DNA of 64,000 nucleotides, taken from positions 124,001 through 188,000 of the IMG/VR virus record IMGVR_UViG_3300023184_004198; one strand, written 5' to 3'. How positions within the stretch are numbered: the first letter of the stretch is position 1; each line of letters begins with the position of its first letter. The notes below the pieces were generated by a model, which was not told the origin of the DNA, did not search any database, and worked only from the letters and a program-made list of their open reading frames with translations. Shown here in pieces: positions 7,008-15,568 of the stretch. The DNA comes from a virus. The position numbers and the translations under genes were made by a program.

Positions 7008-8194
7008 TATCGTTTCCTTTTTTCTCTACCTAATGTGCCCACATCAGTTTTAGGTTCATTTTTCTTTCTGGCGGCCTTGGCTCCAGGACCTGTGAGCCGC
7101 TTATCTGCTACTGCATCCAGATCATCTGTGTCTAGTTCGGCATCAGGTTCAATCTCATCGGCTTTTTTACGTTCCACAACATTGCCATCTTTGTCCACCA
7201 GGATAACATCTTTGGTGCCTTTTTTGCCAATGCCACGTGTGAGTGTAACACCCATGATTCTAATGCCAGGTAGGCCCAAGGCTGTGCTGTTGCGATTGCT
7301 GTCGTTGCGCAACAACCAAACCATGAGATGACTTTCAGGAATGTCTGCCTTGTTGGTAATCACAGCGTGTGCTTCGATAGTAACATCCTGACCAGTTTGT
7401 ACAAAATGCTCAGGCTTGAATGTTTGAATCACAATACCGCCCTTGGGGTTTAAATCACTGCCAAATATGGCATTCATGGCTTCTTCCTCAGTGGGCTCTA
7501 CCACAATTTCTTTGCTGAGCGCATACACTGGCTGGCCATTGCGTGTTTTTTCTAATTTTTGTAATCGAACTTGCTTGTCCTTGACCAGGTCGTCAATGAT
7601 GCCGCGAGCCTTTTTACCAAACAAGTTGTCGGCGCTTTCCCATGCTTCGGCATTGAGTTTCTTGATGCTTATGGGCAAACTGCGTTCAGGACTCTGCAAC
7701 ACTACATCAGCTTTTTTGCGCCCACCAGTATCACGTCCTGCTACATCCACTGAATTGCAATCGTTGATTGTGAGTGTTTTGCCACGTGGATCCACAAATG
7801 TCACATTCACACTGCCATAGCGATCAATCACACTCTGTAATAAACTGGCCATTTCGATTTCGTTGGCCACCCCTGCACTTTGATCGCCTTGAATACCAGA
7901 ATCTTTGACTAAAATTTTAACCGGGGTATCAGCAAATTCAATGCCACCGATACTGCTGAGTCTGGGATCCATGCTCAATGTGGGACGACTCCGGGGAAAA
8001 TTCTGTTTCATTAGCCCTAGAATTTCCCTTAAAATTGCTGATCTAAATTGATCTTTTTTCTCACCGTCGGGAATCTGTACCAACACACCAATTTTGTTGC
8101 CAGACACTTTGAGATCTGAATACCCAGATTTTTTTAGCACTGATTCGATGTCAGGTTTGCTCAAGTTTTCGATTAAATTGATCAAGTCGCGCAT
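7007..8194 (-). CDS. Putative PD-(D/E)XK-like protein, virion-associated candidate
   Basis: 395 residues, not matched to a named family. The segment [16 protein letters not shown], then [20 protein letters not shown] (about 110-180), has the order helix-Glu, Asp strand, then I-x-K strand seen in PD-(D/E)XK nucleases. The start [19 protein letters not shown] resembles the short amphipathic leaders of the SOD and transglycosylase genes here. The C-terminal 80 residues are charged and low complexity. Cotranscribed with the transglycosylase. A DNA-end or host-DNA nuclease packaged in the virion is possible but unproven. Confidence 0.5.
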   Translation of the reverse strand: MRDLINLIENLSKPDIESVLKKSGYSDLKVSGNKIGVLVQIPDGEKKDQFRSAILREILGLMKQNFPRSRPTLSMDPRLSSIGGIEFADTPVKILVKDSGIQGDQSAGVANEIEMASLLQSVIDRYGSVNVTFVDPRGKTLTINDCNSVDVAGRDTGGRKKADVVLQSPERSLPISIKKLNAEAWESADNLFGKKARGIIDDLVKDKQVRLQKLEKTRNGQPVYALSKEIVVEPTEEEAMNAIFGSDLNPKGGIVIQTFKPEHFVQTGQDVTIEAHAVITNKADIPESHLMVWLLRNDSNRNSTALGLPGIRIMGVTLTRGIGKKGTKDVILVDKDGNVVERKKADEIEPDAELDTDDLDAVADKRLTGPGAKAARKKNEPKTDVGTLGREKRKR

Positions 8195-8222
8195 TGGTTT
8201 TCCGTGAGAAGTATGTTATACT
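8194..8222 (+). promoter_or_regulatory. Sigma70-type promoter TTGGTT-17-TATACT
   Basis: TTGGTT 8194-8199 and TATACT 8217-8222 with the optimal 17-base spacer, 23 bases before the GTG of clpP. Divergent from the 8194 minus-strand gene. Confidence 0.55.
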
Positions 8223-8245
8223 TATGCAACCAACAAGGAGACCGT

Positions 8246-8836
8246 GTGCCAAATTTAGTACCCATAGTTTTAGAAAACACCGCCAAGGGCGAACGCAGTT
8301 ATGACATTTACAGCCGCTTGCTCAAAGATCGTGTGATCATGCTGGACACAGAAGTTACAGAACATTCAGCCAGTTTAATCGTGGCGCAGTTGTTGTTTCT
8401 AGAAGCAGACAATCCTGACAAAGACATCAGTCTATATATTAACAGCCCTGGTGGCGTGGTCACAGCAGGCATGGCCATTTATGATACCATGCAGTTTATC
8501 AAACCCGACGTGCATACCATTGTGATGGGACAAGCCTGTAGTATGGGTTCATTGCTGGCACAAGCAGGTGCGCCGGGCAAGCGTTTTATGTTGCCCAATG
8601 CCAGACACATGATTCATCAACCGTCAGGTGGCGCACGTGGACAAGCCACAGACATGCTGATTCAAGTGGAAGAAATTCTTGCTATGAAACGGAACTTGAC
8701 CGGCATCTATGTCAAGCACAACTCAGCAGATCGAACCTTTGAAGAACTCACAGCCGACATGGAACGTGACAACTTTATGTCAGCACAACAAGCAGTTGAC
8801 TACGGCCTGGCTGACAAGATTGTGCAGAACCGTTAA
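8246..8836 (+). CDS. clpP: ATP-dependent Clp protease proteolytic subunit ClpP
   Basis: 196 residues from GTG 8246, chosen because AAGGAG lies five bases upstream and the protein then starts [20 protein letters not shown], the normal ClpP N-terminus. Triad Ser99 (QACSMGS), His124 (MIHQPSGG) and Asp175 (ERDNFMSA). [14 protein letters not shown] and [19 protein letters not shown] are canonical. Length equals host ClpP, so it could assemble with or replace the host tetradecamer and redirect proteolysis. A second, divergent ClpP lies at 5323. Confidence 0.96.
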   Translation: MPNLVPIVLENTAKGERSYDIYSRLLKDRVIMLDTEVTEHSASLIVAQLLFLEADNPDKDISLYINSPGGVVTAGMAIYDTMQFIKPDVHTIVMGQACSMGSLLAQAGAPGKRFMLPNARHMIHQPSGGARGQATDMLIQVEEILAMKRNLTGIYVKHNSADRTFEELTADMERDNFMSAQQAVDYGLADKIVQNR

Positions 8837-9303
8837 GTGGGCCAGACCCAGCCCATGTTTTCAAGTTGATGTATCCATGAAAACACAGGTGCGTTGAACT
8901 GCAACTGCCATCGACCATTCCACCCCAGGTGTGTTTCCCCGGCTTGAACAGGATTCGGCTGGGGATTTTGCTGACTGTACCAGGGTTCAGGAAACACTGG
9001 CTCATAAGTGGCCAGCCAGTTGAAACGTGGCACATGTATGCTGTTGATTCTAATGGCACCAATGGTGATGTACTTGTCTAGCCCAAGGTGTGGTATGCAG
9101 TCTGAATCTTGTTTGTTCACAAAATCAACGATCACACTGTGTGGACCAGCAGTCAACAGTTGATCAAATCTCAAAGTAGTTGGCCGGCTTAGTTGCATGC
9201 GATCAACTGCATGATCAACGCCGTACATGATTTCAGGCACACTGCTGTGATATGTGGGCATGACATCTATTTCAATTTCAGTTTGATATTTTTTTGTATC
9301 CAT
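8833..9303 (-). CDS. Conserved-looking hypothetical, beta-rich
   Basis: 156 residues from ATG 9303, preceded by TTGGAA. Rich in beta-prone and aromatic residues ([65 protein letters not shown]). It overlaps the end of the radical SAM gene by 26 bases and is likely cotranscribed and functionally linked, perhaps as target or partner. Convergent with clpP. No family recognised. Confidence 0.6.
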   Translation of the reverse strand: MDTKKYQTEIEIDVMPTYHSSVPEIMYGVDHAVDRMQLSRPTTLRFDQLLTAGPHSVIVDFVNKQDSDCIPHLGLDKYITIGAIRINSIHVPRFNWLATYEPVFPEPWYSQQNPQPNPVQAGETHLGWNGRWQLQFNAPVFSWIHQLENMGWVWPT

Positions 9304-10639
9304 ATTGTTCCAAGAAGTCAGTCCATTCTGGATAGTAGTCTCTGGCATCTAACTCGCAGTGGTGATCCCATTTGTTGAGCCAGCCAACCAGTTCTGTTTT
9401 GAGTGCTTCGGCATTGGGCAGTTCGGGCACTTGAATCATCTTGTACACACTGTTGAGTTCGTTGTACAGGTTAAGGGCATTCTTGCCATACTCTCTGCTT
9501 TGTGGCATGTCTGGATGTTGGTCTTGTTTGATATATGTACTCAATTTGTCAAGCACACGCTCGTATTCGGCAAAATAACTTTGTCTAATGTCCAAGGGCA
9601 ATGCGGCCGCCCGCAAATACGCAGGATTCCAGCAGGTGTTGTTTTCTGTGATGATGTTGCTGTCAAACATCCACTCCGTGAGTGCAGGAAATGTGGGCAC
9701 AGTGAGTGCAGTGATGGTGGGCTTCAAACACACGCAGAATGTTTCACTTTGATGCGACAAGAATGAACGGATGTTGTTCCAGTACAGTTCTTTGTCCAGA
9801 CCCTGGCGAATGTAAAAATTGTTATCTGACACAGACTCAATGCTGATGTCAATGTCTGCTCGGAAGAATCGAGCAAACTTTTCAGCAATCTCTCGACTGT
9901 ATATGGTGCCGTTGGAGATCAAACTCACAGCAAAGTCAGTGCGATCATGCTCAATAAAGAAATCCAAGAACTGTTCCAGTCTGGGACTCATAAAAGGCTC
10001 GCCGCCCATGAAGTGAACACTGCGCAGGTTCTTCATGCCCAGCAGTTCGTTCAGGAACCGTTGCCAAACTTCTTCATCATCCATCCAGTTCATTCTGGTA
10101 TGGTAGTCTTCTTTGCTGAGTATGCCCCAGATTTTGTATTTGGTTGCAATCTGTGTGCTGTAACTGGGGTTGCAATGTTTACAGTATAGGTTACATTCAT
10201 TGCCCATGTCAATATGCAGGTCCACAGGCATGCCATCGTAGTGCTCGTCCACGGCTTGACCAGATTGTTCACTGGTGAAAATATCATGGTGTGGGCTTTG
10301 TTCAAAACTTTGTTGAAAGTTTTGTTGGGTAAAGATAACACTGCGCCAATTGTGAGTGTTGCGATAACTGTCATTGCCATACTGTTCGTCTTGATAGCAG
10401 CCGGCACATTCAGCCAAAGGTTGGTCGCCCAGCATGGCAGCACGATAACGTTTCATTTTTTCACTGCGATACCACTCACGGATTGACGTGGTTTTGATAT
10501 TGGCTTTTACTTGTTCGGGTTGTTTGGCATAGCCATCGAACACAGGTGCTCGTTCACTGCAACACAGACCATAACTGCCGTCGTGGTAAAGTTGCATGTG
10601 GAACCAAGGCACATTACAGAATATTTTGGGATTTGGCAT
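9278..10639 (-). CDS. Radical SAM protein with N-terminal SPASM/twitch-like cysteines
   Basis: 453 residues. The CX3CX2C cluster-binding motif is CNLYCKHC (Cys149, 153, 156), followed by MGGEPFMS, SLISNGT and DISIES, all standard for radical SAM/SPASM enzymes. Unusually, an auxiliary-cluster-like Cys set (FCNVPW, LCCSE, CAGC at residues 8-81) lies before the core, giving a permuted order. Such enzymes modify peptides or sugars. TAAATA ends seven bases upstream of the ATG with no Shine-Dalgarno, predicting a near-leaderless late mRNA. The substrate may be its downstream neighbour. Confidence 0.85.
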   Translation of the reverse strand: MPNPKIFCNVPWFHMQLYHDGSYGLCCSERAPVFDGYAKQPEQVKANIKTTSIREWYRSEKMKRYRAAMLGDQPLAECAGCYQDEQYGNDSYRNTHNWRSVIFTQQNFQQSFEQSPHHDIFTSEQSGQAVDEHYDGMPVDLHIDMGNECNLYCKHCNPSYSTQIATKYKIWGILSKEDYHTRMNWMDDEEVWQRFLNELLGMKNLRSVHFMGGEPFMSPRLEQFLDFFIEHDRTDFAVSLISNGTIYSREIAEKFARFFRADIDISIESVSDNNFYIRQGLDKELYWNNIRSFLSHQSETFCVCLKPTITALTVPTFPALTEWMFDSNIITENNTCWNPAYLRAAALPLDIRQSYFAEYERVLDKLSTYIKQDQHPDMPQSREYGKNALNLYNELNSVYKMIQVPELPNAEALKTELVGWLNKWDHHCELDARDYYPEWTDFLEQYGYKKISN

Positions 10640-10645
10640 TGAAAA

Positions 10646-10651
10646 TATTTA
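10646..10651 (-). promoter_or_regulatory. Late element TAAATA, near-leaderless
   Basis: CACTAAATATTTTC on the minus strand. If +1 lies six bases after the last A, transcription begins one base before the radical SAM ATG. Confidence 0.6.
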
Positions 10652-10676
10652 GTGTGCCCTGGATGAGTGTGTTATT

Positions 10677-10859
10677 TCACACAATGCTTTGGCGATGTTG
10701 ATCGTAATGATACTGACGTTCCCAATGTTCCACATCAGCGGCGCTTTGTGGGTTGCGGTTGGCAATGTACTGTTCCAGTCTGCTTTGATAGTCAGACCCT
10801 GGGAACATTTCCGCCAAGCGCTCTATTAGCCCTAGCATAAAATCTGATAAAATCTTCAT
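10677..10859 (-). CDS. Small protein, DUF3563-like
   Basis: 60 residues from ATG 10859 with GAGGA upstream. MKILSDFMLGLIERLAEMFP followed by YIANRNPQSAADVEHWERQYHYD resembles DUF3563 peptides of Burkholderiales (short helix, then dLxDLErR-like motif). If right, it supports a betaproteobacterial host. A TAAATA element lies about 30 bases upstream. Confidence 0.55.
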   Translation of the reverse strand: MKILSDFMLGLIERLAEMFPGSDYQSRLEQYIANRNPQSAADVEHWERQYHYDQHRQSIV

Positions 10860-10887
10860 TGTGTATTTTCCTCTGTATTTGCACTGA

Positions 10888-10893
10888 TATTTA
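10888..10893 (-). promoter_or_regulatory. Late element TAAATA
   Basis: GATAAATATC on the minus strand, about 29 bases before the start of the 10859 gene. Confidence 0.5.
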
Positions 10894-10913
10894 TCTCTCA
10901 TGGTTTCTACTGA

Positions 10914-10971
10914 GTAATACTGAAGTGTTACACACTACCCACTTGACCGATAATTCACCAAATGTTATAAT
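10914..10971 (+). promoter_or_regulatory. Hairpin plus promoter cassette (copy 2)
   Basis: GTAATACTGAAGTGTTAC hairpin (10914-10931), then TTGACC (10943-10948), 17-base spacer and TATAAT (10966-10971). Part of the dispersed terminator-promoter family. Confidence 0.75.
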
Positions 10972-11002
10972 TGTGGCATACAAACAAACAAAGGAGTATT
11001 GT

Positions 11003-11227
11003 ATGAAGAATCTAAAAGTCAAAGCACTGGCCTTGTTGGCTGGTTGGATGGCCGCAGTGTTTGCAGGCGTAGCAGTGGTTCAATTGCTGGCGCACCAGTT
11101 TGGCAGTGAAATTGTAATGAACATGATTACAGGTGGCATCATGGCATGGTTGTTGTACATGGTGTATACTTTAATTTTAGCCAAATTGGAATGGGACTCC
11201 AAGGTTGATGAACTCAACAAAAAGTAA
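11003..11227 (+). CDS. Small two-TM membrane protein
   Basis: 74 residues from ATG 11003 after AAGGAG. Two hydrophobic helices (about 8-28 and 37-58) and a charged tail LEWDSKVDELNKK. Early promoter directly upstream; the stop codon is inside the next cassette hairpin. Possibly acts on the host membrane early in infection; function unknown. Confidence 0.7.
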   Translation: MKNLKVKALALLAGWMAAVFAGVAVVQLLAHQFGSEIVMNMITGGIMAWLLYMVYTLILAKLEWDSKVDELNKK

Positions 11228-11306
11228 TACTTGAGTATTACTAATTTGGTGGTTGACCAATAATTGCCAAAATGCTATAATATGGACATATTGTAACAAA
11301 AGGAGT
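11223..11306 (+). promoter_or_regulatory. Hairpin plus promoter and RBS cassette (copy 3)
   Basis: AGTAATACTTGAGTATTACT (11223-11242) is a perfect inverted repeat containing the preceding stop codon. Then TTGACC (11253-11258), TATAAT (11276-11281) and a leader ACATATTGTAACAAAAGGAG shared almost exactly with the copies at 23909, 24276 and 24810. Confidence 0.85.
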
Positions 11307-11311
11307 TCGAA

Positions 11312-11581
11312 ATGCGTAAACAGCGACTGATCCAAGGCTTGAACAACAGCCAAAAAATTCGTTTCATTGTTGACGGTGTTGGCATGTACTGTCGCATTTC
11401 GGACGTGGAAAATTTTGCTACTTACTCTGCCCAGCAGGCGGTGATCACAGCCCTGCAAAATCTGCAGGCTCAACGTGAACTGGCGTTTACCATGTGCAAG
11501 TCACAACCCACTGGCTGGGGCACCAACAGCATTTTTGCCGGCCGGCAACACAATGTTCAAGTTGATTTGCTCAAGGGCTAA
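11312..11581 (+). CDS. Hypothetical early protein
   Basis: 89 residues, AAGGAG before ATG. QKIRFIVDGVGMYCRISD suggests a beta-strand start, then a helical middle (SAQQAVITALQNLQAQREL). First gene of a run of five overlapping small genes. No family recognised. Confidence 0.65.
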   Translation: MRKQRLIQGLNNSQKIRFIVDGVGMYCRISDVENFATYSAQQAVITALQNLQAQRELAFTMCKSQPTGWGTNSIFAGRQHNVQVDLLKG

Positions 11582-11582
11582 T

Positions 11583-11753
11583 ATGAATTACAAAATCAAA
11601 CTCCAGCCACATCAAATTTGGCAACCTGAGAAACTGTACACTGTGCCCACTCTGGGCGTTCAGGTACAAGTTACCAACACCCCACAACTTGAACCCGAAC
11701 TCATGGACCTCTCCGAGGCTCGTGCAGTGTTAAAAAGGATCATGGCGCTATGA
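11583..11753 (+). CDS. Hypothetical small protein
   Basis: 56 residues from ATG 11583. Ends MDLSEARAVLKRIMAL, close to the end of the 19498 gene (DLSAARGVLKQFQL), so the two share a C-terminal module. Next gene overlaps by four bases. Confidence 0.6.
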   Translation: MNYKIKLQPHQIWQPEKLYTVPTLGVQVQVTNTPQLEPELMDLSEARAVLKRIMAL

Positions 11754-12028
11754 TGCAAGATTTTTACTTTGAAAAGACTCGTGACAGTGTAGATGATGAC
11801 TGGCCTGAAAGTTTTTCTTCAGACGACCTTGCCAAAGCATTGAATGTGGACCGGGTAAGTTATAGGATCTACTATAGCAAGGACAATCTTACTTGCCGAC
11901 TGTTTGTGTTTCGTGCTCACTGTACACCTGCTGAAATGGACACAATGTTAGATATGGGCTTTGTGTTTGCACAAGATAATGATACAGAAAATATCCCTGA
12001 TAAACCTGTAGAGGAAATTGAAGAATGA
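11750..12028 (+). CDS. Hypothetical acidic protein
   Basis: 92 residues, acidic (DDDWPESFSSDDLAKAL, ENIPDKPVEEIEE). ATGA coupling on both sides. No motif recognised. ATG 11750 or 11753 may be the start. Confidence 0.6.
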   Translation: MMQDFYFEKTRDSVDDDWPESFSSDDLAKALNVDRVSYRIYYSKDNLTCRLFVFRAHCTPAEMDTMLDMGFVFAQDNDTENIPDKPVEEIEE

Positions 12029-12375
12029 AATGGTTTGCTGAAACTACAGAATGGGCTGGTGCCACAGCACCCAACCATGTGTACTTGTTAGACGACTCAA
12101 AGAGCAAGATGTTTGCCTATGTGAAGTTTGGCACGGGACTGCCTGAAAAATTCAGCAAACCCATTCGCATTGACATTCGTGGACGCAAGTTCAAATTGAA
12201 CCCTGTGCAGTTCAAAGTTGACGTTGAGGCCGAAGTACCAGAAGGACGTGTGATTGAGGTGCAAGGCAGCAAAGGCGACATTTATCGAGTAACCGAACTT
12301 GGCGGCAACTACTCATGCACTTGCTCGGGATTCAAGTTCCGCGGTGACTGCAAACACATCAAAGGCGTGCAATGA
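12025..12375 (+). CDS. SWIM zinc-finger domain protein
   Basis: 116 residues. The C-terminus YSCTCSGFKFRGDCKHIKGV is a SWIM motif (CxC...CxH) that binds zinc and usually DNA or protein. The N-terminal 90 residues form a beta-rich part (AYVKFGTGLPEKF, IRIDIRGRKFKLN). Coupled to its neighbours by overlaps. Possibly involved in recombination or transcription; the exact role is not visible. Confidence 0.8.
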   Translation: MKWFAETTEWAGATAPNHVYLLDDSKSKMFAYVKFGTGLPEKFSKPIRIDIRGRKFKLNPVQFKVDVEAEVPEGRVIEVQGSKGDIYRVTELGGNYSCTCSGFKFRGDCKHIKGVQ

Positions 12376-12713
12376 TTGATTGGCGAAACCGAGACCTGCG
12401 TGACATAGGCATGGAACTGAGCTTGGAAACGCAACAAAGCATTGAGAGTTATTTGCTACGTGGTTGGGCTCCGGGCGGCTATGTTGAGAGCATGTTGGCA
12501 CACGACTACGAACGTGCGTTTGCCTGTGCTGATGTTGCCAACCGACAGACCATTTGGGTGCTATGGCGTTGGCTCAGAGACGATGCACCCCCACTGTGTC
12601 ATGGCAGTTATCAGGATATTGACCTGTGGCGTGATGACGTTGGTGGCCGCAGAACCGATTATGCCCGAAAGGTAGAACAAGCGGCAATTTGGCAAAAGTT
12701 GAGCACTGTATAA
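12372..12713 (+). CDS. Hypothetical protein
   Basis: 113 residues, Trp/Arg-rich (WRNRDLRDIGMELSLETQQS, MLAHDYERAFACADVANRQ, WVLWRWLRDD). Last gene of the 11312 operon; ends just before a bidirectional terminator. No family recognised. Confidence 0.6.
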   Translation: MIDWRNRDLRDIGMELSLETQQSIESYLLRGWAPGGYVESMLAHDYERAFACADVANRQTIWVLWRWLRDDAPPLCHGSYQDIDLWRDDVGGRRTDYARKVEQAAIWQKLSTV

Positions 12714-12718
12714 CAAGA

Positions 12719-12747
12719 AAGCCCCTTGCGGGGCTTTCATTTTTTAC
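12719..12747. terminator. Bidirectional intrinsic terminator
   Basis: GAAAGCCCC-TTGC-GGGGCTTTC with A-rich left side and ATTTTTT right side, between convergent genes ending at 12713 and 12744. Confidence 0.9.
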
Positions 12748-12971
12748 GCCTGGTCTACAAACTTTTTAAGTTCTTCGGCCTTGGCCACAATGTCCGTACT
12801 GGACGGAAAATCGGGCAAGGTTGGGAACGGATACAATTCGCGATTGGCTTCGGTCAACTTGGAATGGTATTCGTCTGTGAGTGCTTGGCGCTTTTGAAAG
12901 ACGGGTGTAACAAGAATCTCGTTAGCCATCTTGAGTAGTTCGAGACGGATCTCGTAAGGTGTTTTGCTCAT
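12744..12971 (-). CDS. Hypothetical phage protein
   Basis: 75 residues from ATG 12971, with AAGGAGAAAAAT upstream; the longer open frame to 13085 crosses the promoter region and is rejected. MSKTPYEIRLELLKMANEI followed by helices looks like a small helical phage protein. TAAATA upstream suggests late expression. Confidence 0.65.
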   Translation of the reverse strand: MSKTPYEIRLELLKMANEILVTPVFQKRQALTDEYHSKLTEANRELYPFPTLPDFPSSTDIVAKAEELKKFVDQA

Positions 12972-13029
12972 ATTTTTCTCCTTTGTGTGTATGTGTGTTA
13001 AACACGAGCCGTGATTTGCATCACGCAAA

Positions 13030-13035
13030 TATTTA
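13030..13035 (-). promoter_or_regulatory. Late element TAAATA
   Basis: GAACTAAATATTTG on the minus strand, about 60 bases upstream of the 12971 start. Confidence 0.5.
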
Positions 13036-13063
13036 GTTCGGCAAAACTGATCCCCAAAATATC

Positions 13064-13092
13064 TTGCATTGCTCTGCAACATCACTTATACT
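13064..13092 (+). promoter_or_regulatory. Sigma70-type promoter TTGCAT-17-TATACT with TGCAACAT half-site
   Basis: TTGCAT 13064-13069, TATACT 13087-13092. The spacer contains CTGCAACATC, the half-site also found at the 2863 promoter and at 26401. Confidence 0.6.
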
Positions 13093-13136
13093 AGTGGAAT
13101 GCTGTATGTGACAGCTATTTTTTAAAGGAACTTTTT

Positions 13137-13403
13137 ATGACTATCAATCCAGGAACTAAAACCTACAAGTTGTTCTCCGCTCTCAGCAACGGCGAACGTG
13201 TCAGCGCCAGCCAGGCCGCCAAACGTTTTGGCATCAAGAACATCTCTGCTGAGGTGAGCCGTATTCGTCACAGCGGATTCGCAGTGTACGCAAACACACG
13301 CAAGGCCGGCAATGGCGTGCAAGTGACCGAGTACCGCATTGGTACACCAAGCCGCAAGTTGGTTGCCGCTGGTTACAAAGCCATGGCACTTGGTTTGGTC
13401 TAA
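13137..13403 (+). CDS. Helix-turn-helix DNA-binding protein
   Basis: 88 residues. SASQAAKRFGIKNISAEVSR matches the rhythm of a helix-turn-helix, followed by a wing-like SGFAVYANTRKAGNGVQVTE and basic end. Monocistronic with its own promoter and a terminator. Candidate phage transcription regulator; because its promoter carries the TGCAACAT site it could be autoregulated (inference). Confidence 0.65.
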   Translation: MTINPGTKTYKLFSALSNGERVSASQAAKRFGIKNISAEVSRIRHSGFAVYANTRKAGNGVQVTEYRIGTPSRKLVAAGYKAMALGLV

Positions 13404-13441
13404 ACCAACTCGCTGTCCAATTCACAGTGGACACACATGAA

Positions 13442-13470
13442 CAAAACCCTGCAACCGGCAGGGTTTTTTC
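13442..13470 (+). terminator. Intrinsic terminator
   Basis: AAAACCCTGC-AACC-GGCAGGGTTTTTTC, directly followed by the next promoter. Confidence 0.9.
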
Positions 13471-13499
13471 TTGACCGTTTATTCAACATAGTGTATAAT
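13471..13499 (+). promoter_or_regulatory. Sigma70 promoter TTGACC-17-TATAAT, leaderless
   Basis: TTGACC 13471-13476, TATAAT 13494-13499. Predicted +1 is 13506, the A of the cupin ATG. Confidence 0.8.
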
Positions 13500-13505
13500 A
13501 ACGCT

Positions 13506-13964
13506 ATGATTAAAGAACTCTTTGAACGTTGGGGCAGGCACCGTGTTATCATGGACAGGGTAAATGGCGAACCTTATTTGGAACGCTACTACGTGTTCTT
13601 GAAAGACCGCAAACGTTTTCCCTTCAACATCTTTGTGCATAAATTTCTCAAGTCAGATCCCGACGATGTGCATGACCATCCCTGGCCCTATGCCACATTG
13701 ATTCTCAAAGGTGGCTACTATGAATGGACACCACAGTTTGATGCACAAGGTAATAAAATTGGTGAGATAGCCAAATGGTGTAAACCAGGCAGTTTTAGAT
13801 TTGCTGGTGCCCGAACATATCATAGAATTGAATTGGATCCTGAGGTGGAATGTTGGACCTTGTTCATGCCTGGTGTCAAACAACGTGACTGGGGTTTTCT
13901 TGTTAAAAATAAATGGGTGCAGTGGCAAGAATACTTGGCACAACGCAAGAGTCAACAAAACTGA
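13506..13964 (+). CDS. Cupin-fold metalloprotein
   Basis: 152 residues from ATG 13506, with no Shine-Dalgarno and the ATG at the predicted +1. Cupin motif 1 is HDHPWPYATLILKGGYYE; motif 2 is GSFRFAGARTYHRIEL; the metal ligands would be the two His of HDH and the later His. LFMPGVKQRDWGF closes the barrel. Known small cupins are dioxygenases, isomerases or binding proteins; the substrate is unknown. Confidence 0.8.
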   Translation: MIKELFERWGRHRVIMDRVNGEPYLERYYVFLKDRKRFPFNIFVHKFLKSDPDDVHDHPWPYATLILKGGYYEWTPQFDAQGNKIGEIAKWCKPGSFRFAGARTYHRIELDPEVECWTLFMPGVKQRDWGFLVKNKWVQWQEYLAQRKSQQN

Positions 13965-13974
13965 AAGTAAATAA

Positions 13975-14382
13975 ATGGAAGACTTAGGAACTTTTTTCAT
14001 GGAATTTGTCAATTTTTTGATTTACTTTGGACTTGCATACTTTGTGATTAGTATAGCATTTGGCCTGCTGGAGGCATGGCTGATGCACAGGCTTTCTCAA
14101 GGGCTTGGCGAAGAGTTAAATTCAGTGGGCCAGGCTCTGGATGAAGAACGACTGATTGCACTCACCGTGGAAGTTGATAACGATCAGTATTTTTGTTACA
14201 ACAGTATCACAAAAGATTTTGTGTGTCAAGGGCGGGACTTGAAAGAAATCCGAGAACGATTTCGTGCCAGATACCCCGACAAAGATGCAGCCATATATGA
14301 TGGCGACAAATCGGCAGTGGCCATATTAAAATCACAGTTAAAAGATTTGAAAGCAAAAAATGAAAATAGCATTAGTGTCTGA
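13975..14382 (+). CDS. Membrane-anchored hypothetical protein
   Basis: 135 residues. One long hydrophobic segment at about 8-35 (MEFVNFLIYFGLAYFVISIA), then a soluble domain with VEVDNDQYFCYNSITKDFVC and a charged C-terminus. The 3' end overlaps the phosphoesterase gene by 23 bases. Function unknown. Confidence 0.65.
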   Translation: MEDLGTFFMEFVNFLIYFGLAYFVISIAFGLLEAWLMHRLSQGLGEELNSVGQALDEERLIALTVEVDNDQYFCYNSITKDFVCQGRDLKEIRERFRARYPDKDAAIYDGDKSAVAILKSQLKDLKAKNENSISV

Positions 14383-15193
14383 CGTACACTTGGAATTTGG
14401 CGATTTAGACTTTGACAACGACAGCGGTGCCGATGTTTTAATCCTGAGCGGCGACATCTGCATTGCCTCAGACATTGTTCAACGTGATCCTTACAACACC
14501 ATGGGTGAGGAATACCGTAGCAACCGTTTTCATGCGTTCTTCCAACGATGCTGTGCTCGTTTCCCACATGTGATTTTCATTGTGGGCAATCACGAACACT
14601 ATCATGGCGACTTTGCCAAAACCATTCCACACTTTCGAGATGTGTTGGGTTATTTGAAGAATTTGCACATTCTGGAAAAAGAAACCGTTGTGCTGGATGA
14701 CATCACATTTATCGGTGGCACATTATGGACTGACATGAACCGGCGCGACACACGCACCTTGCATGAGATTTCACGAATGATGAACGATTTCCGGTGTGTC
14801 AGCAACAGTGCCAGATTGGATGATCATCGTGGATGGGCTGACCGTTTTACCACCACAGACGCCGCCGATGATCATGCGGCTATGGTGGCATTTATTGACC
14901 AAACCATTGCTGCCAATCCCTCTGGACGCTATGTTGTGGTGGGGCATCATGCACCCAGCAGGCTCAGCACTCATCCAAGATACCAACATCAACATATCAT
15001 GAATGGTGGCTACAGTAGTGAGCTGGATGACTTTATTCAGGACCGTCCACAGATCAAACTTTGGACACACGGCCACACACATGAAGATTTTGACTATATG
15101 ATTGCTGGTTGCCGAATCCTGTGCAACCCAAGAGGCTATGTTAACTATGAAGAAAGGGCAGATCAATGGCGACTGAAAACAGTAGAAGTATAA
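14360..15193 (+). CDS. Calcineurin-like metallophosphoesterase
   Basis: 277 residues. Motifs in order: SDVHLEF, LSGDICI, FIVGNHEHYHGDF, VVVGHHAPS, WTHGHTHEDFDY, all five needed for the two-metal site. Close in layout to phosphoesterases of phages and bacteria with nucleotide or nucleic-acid substrates. Substrate not predictable. No obvious SD because the start lies inside the upstream gene. Confidence 0.92.
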   Translation: MKIALVSDVHLEFGDLDFDNDSGADVLILSGDICIASDIVQRDPYNTMGEEYRSNRFHAFFQRCCARFPHVIFIVGNHEHYHGDFAKTIPHFRDVLGYLKNLHILEKETVVLDDITFIGGTLWTDMNRRDTRTLHEISRMMNDFRCVSNSARLDDHRGWADRFTTTDAADDHAAMVAFIDQTIAANPSGRYVVVGHHAPSRLSTHPRYQHQHIMNGGYSSELDDFIQDRPQIKLWTHGHTHEDFDYMIAGCRILCNPRGYVNYEERADQWRLKTVEV

Positions 15194-15375
15194 AAAACTG
15201 GTTGCGTTATTCGGGATTTAGTGTTATACTAGTAGGAAATCCTTGTCATTGGAGTCTACTGCCCTGGTGGCGACGAGAAGCCAATGACGGATGGCCCAGT
15301 CCCAACGAACGCACTTGGAGTGTGGGTTGGATTTTTTTAACTGTAAGAATATGGATCGATGATGGAAGCTGGTAA
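15166..15375 (+). CDS. Hypothetical Trp-rich protein
   Basis: 69 residues, 10 Trp. Contains WRREANDGWPSPNERTWSVGW and a hydrophobic stretch near the end. Overlaps both neighbours. Start of a run of ten tiny genes. Coding status moderately likely from the chain of overlaps. Confidence 0.5.
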   Translation: MATENSRSIKNWLRYSGFSVILVGNPCHWSLLPWWRREANDGWPSPNERTWSVGWIFLTVRIWIDDGSW

Positions 15376-15568
15376 AACAAAAACTCGTTTTGACATGGAA
15401 CAAGAAATCATGCAGGCCTGGCAAGTGCTGGATGATATCAAGATGTTGAGTGCTCGTGAGGGCACTGACAAGGAAGACTGGGACGCAGTGTATCGACTGT
15501 ACCAAATTCGTTTTGAAACCTTGTTTGAAACATTTGAACAACTGATCAAAGCAGGCACCATACTGTGA
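15362..15568 (+). CDS. Hypothetical helical protein
   Basis: 68 residues, mostly helix with charged heptads (EQEIMQAWQVLDDIKMLSA, RFETLFETFEQLIKAG). Overlaps the previous gene by 14 bases. No family recognised. Confidence 0.55.
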   Translation: MEAGKTKTRFDMEQEIMQAWQVLDDIKMLSAREGTDKEDWDAVYRLYQIRFETLFETFEQLIKAGTIL

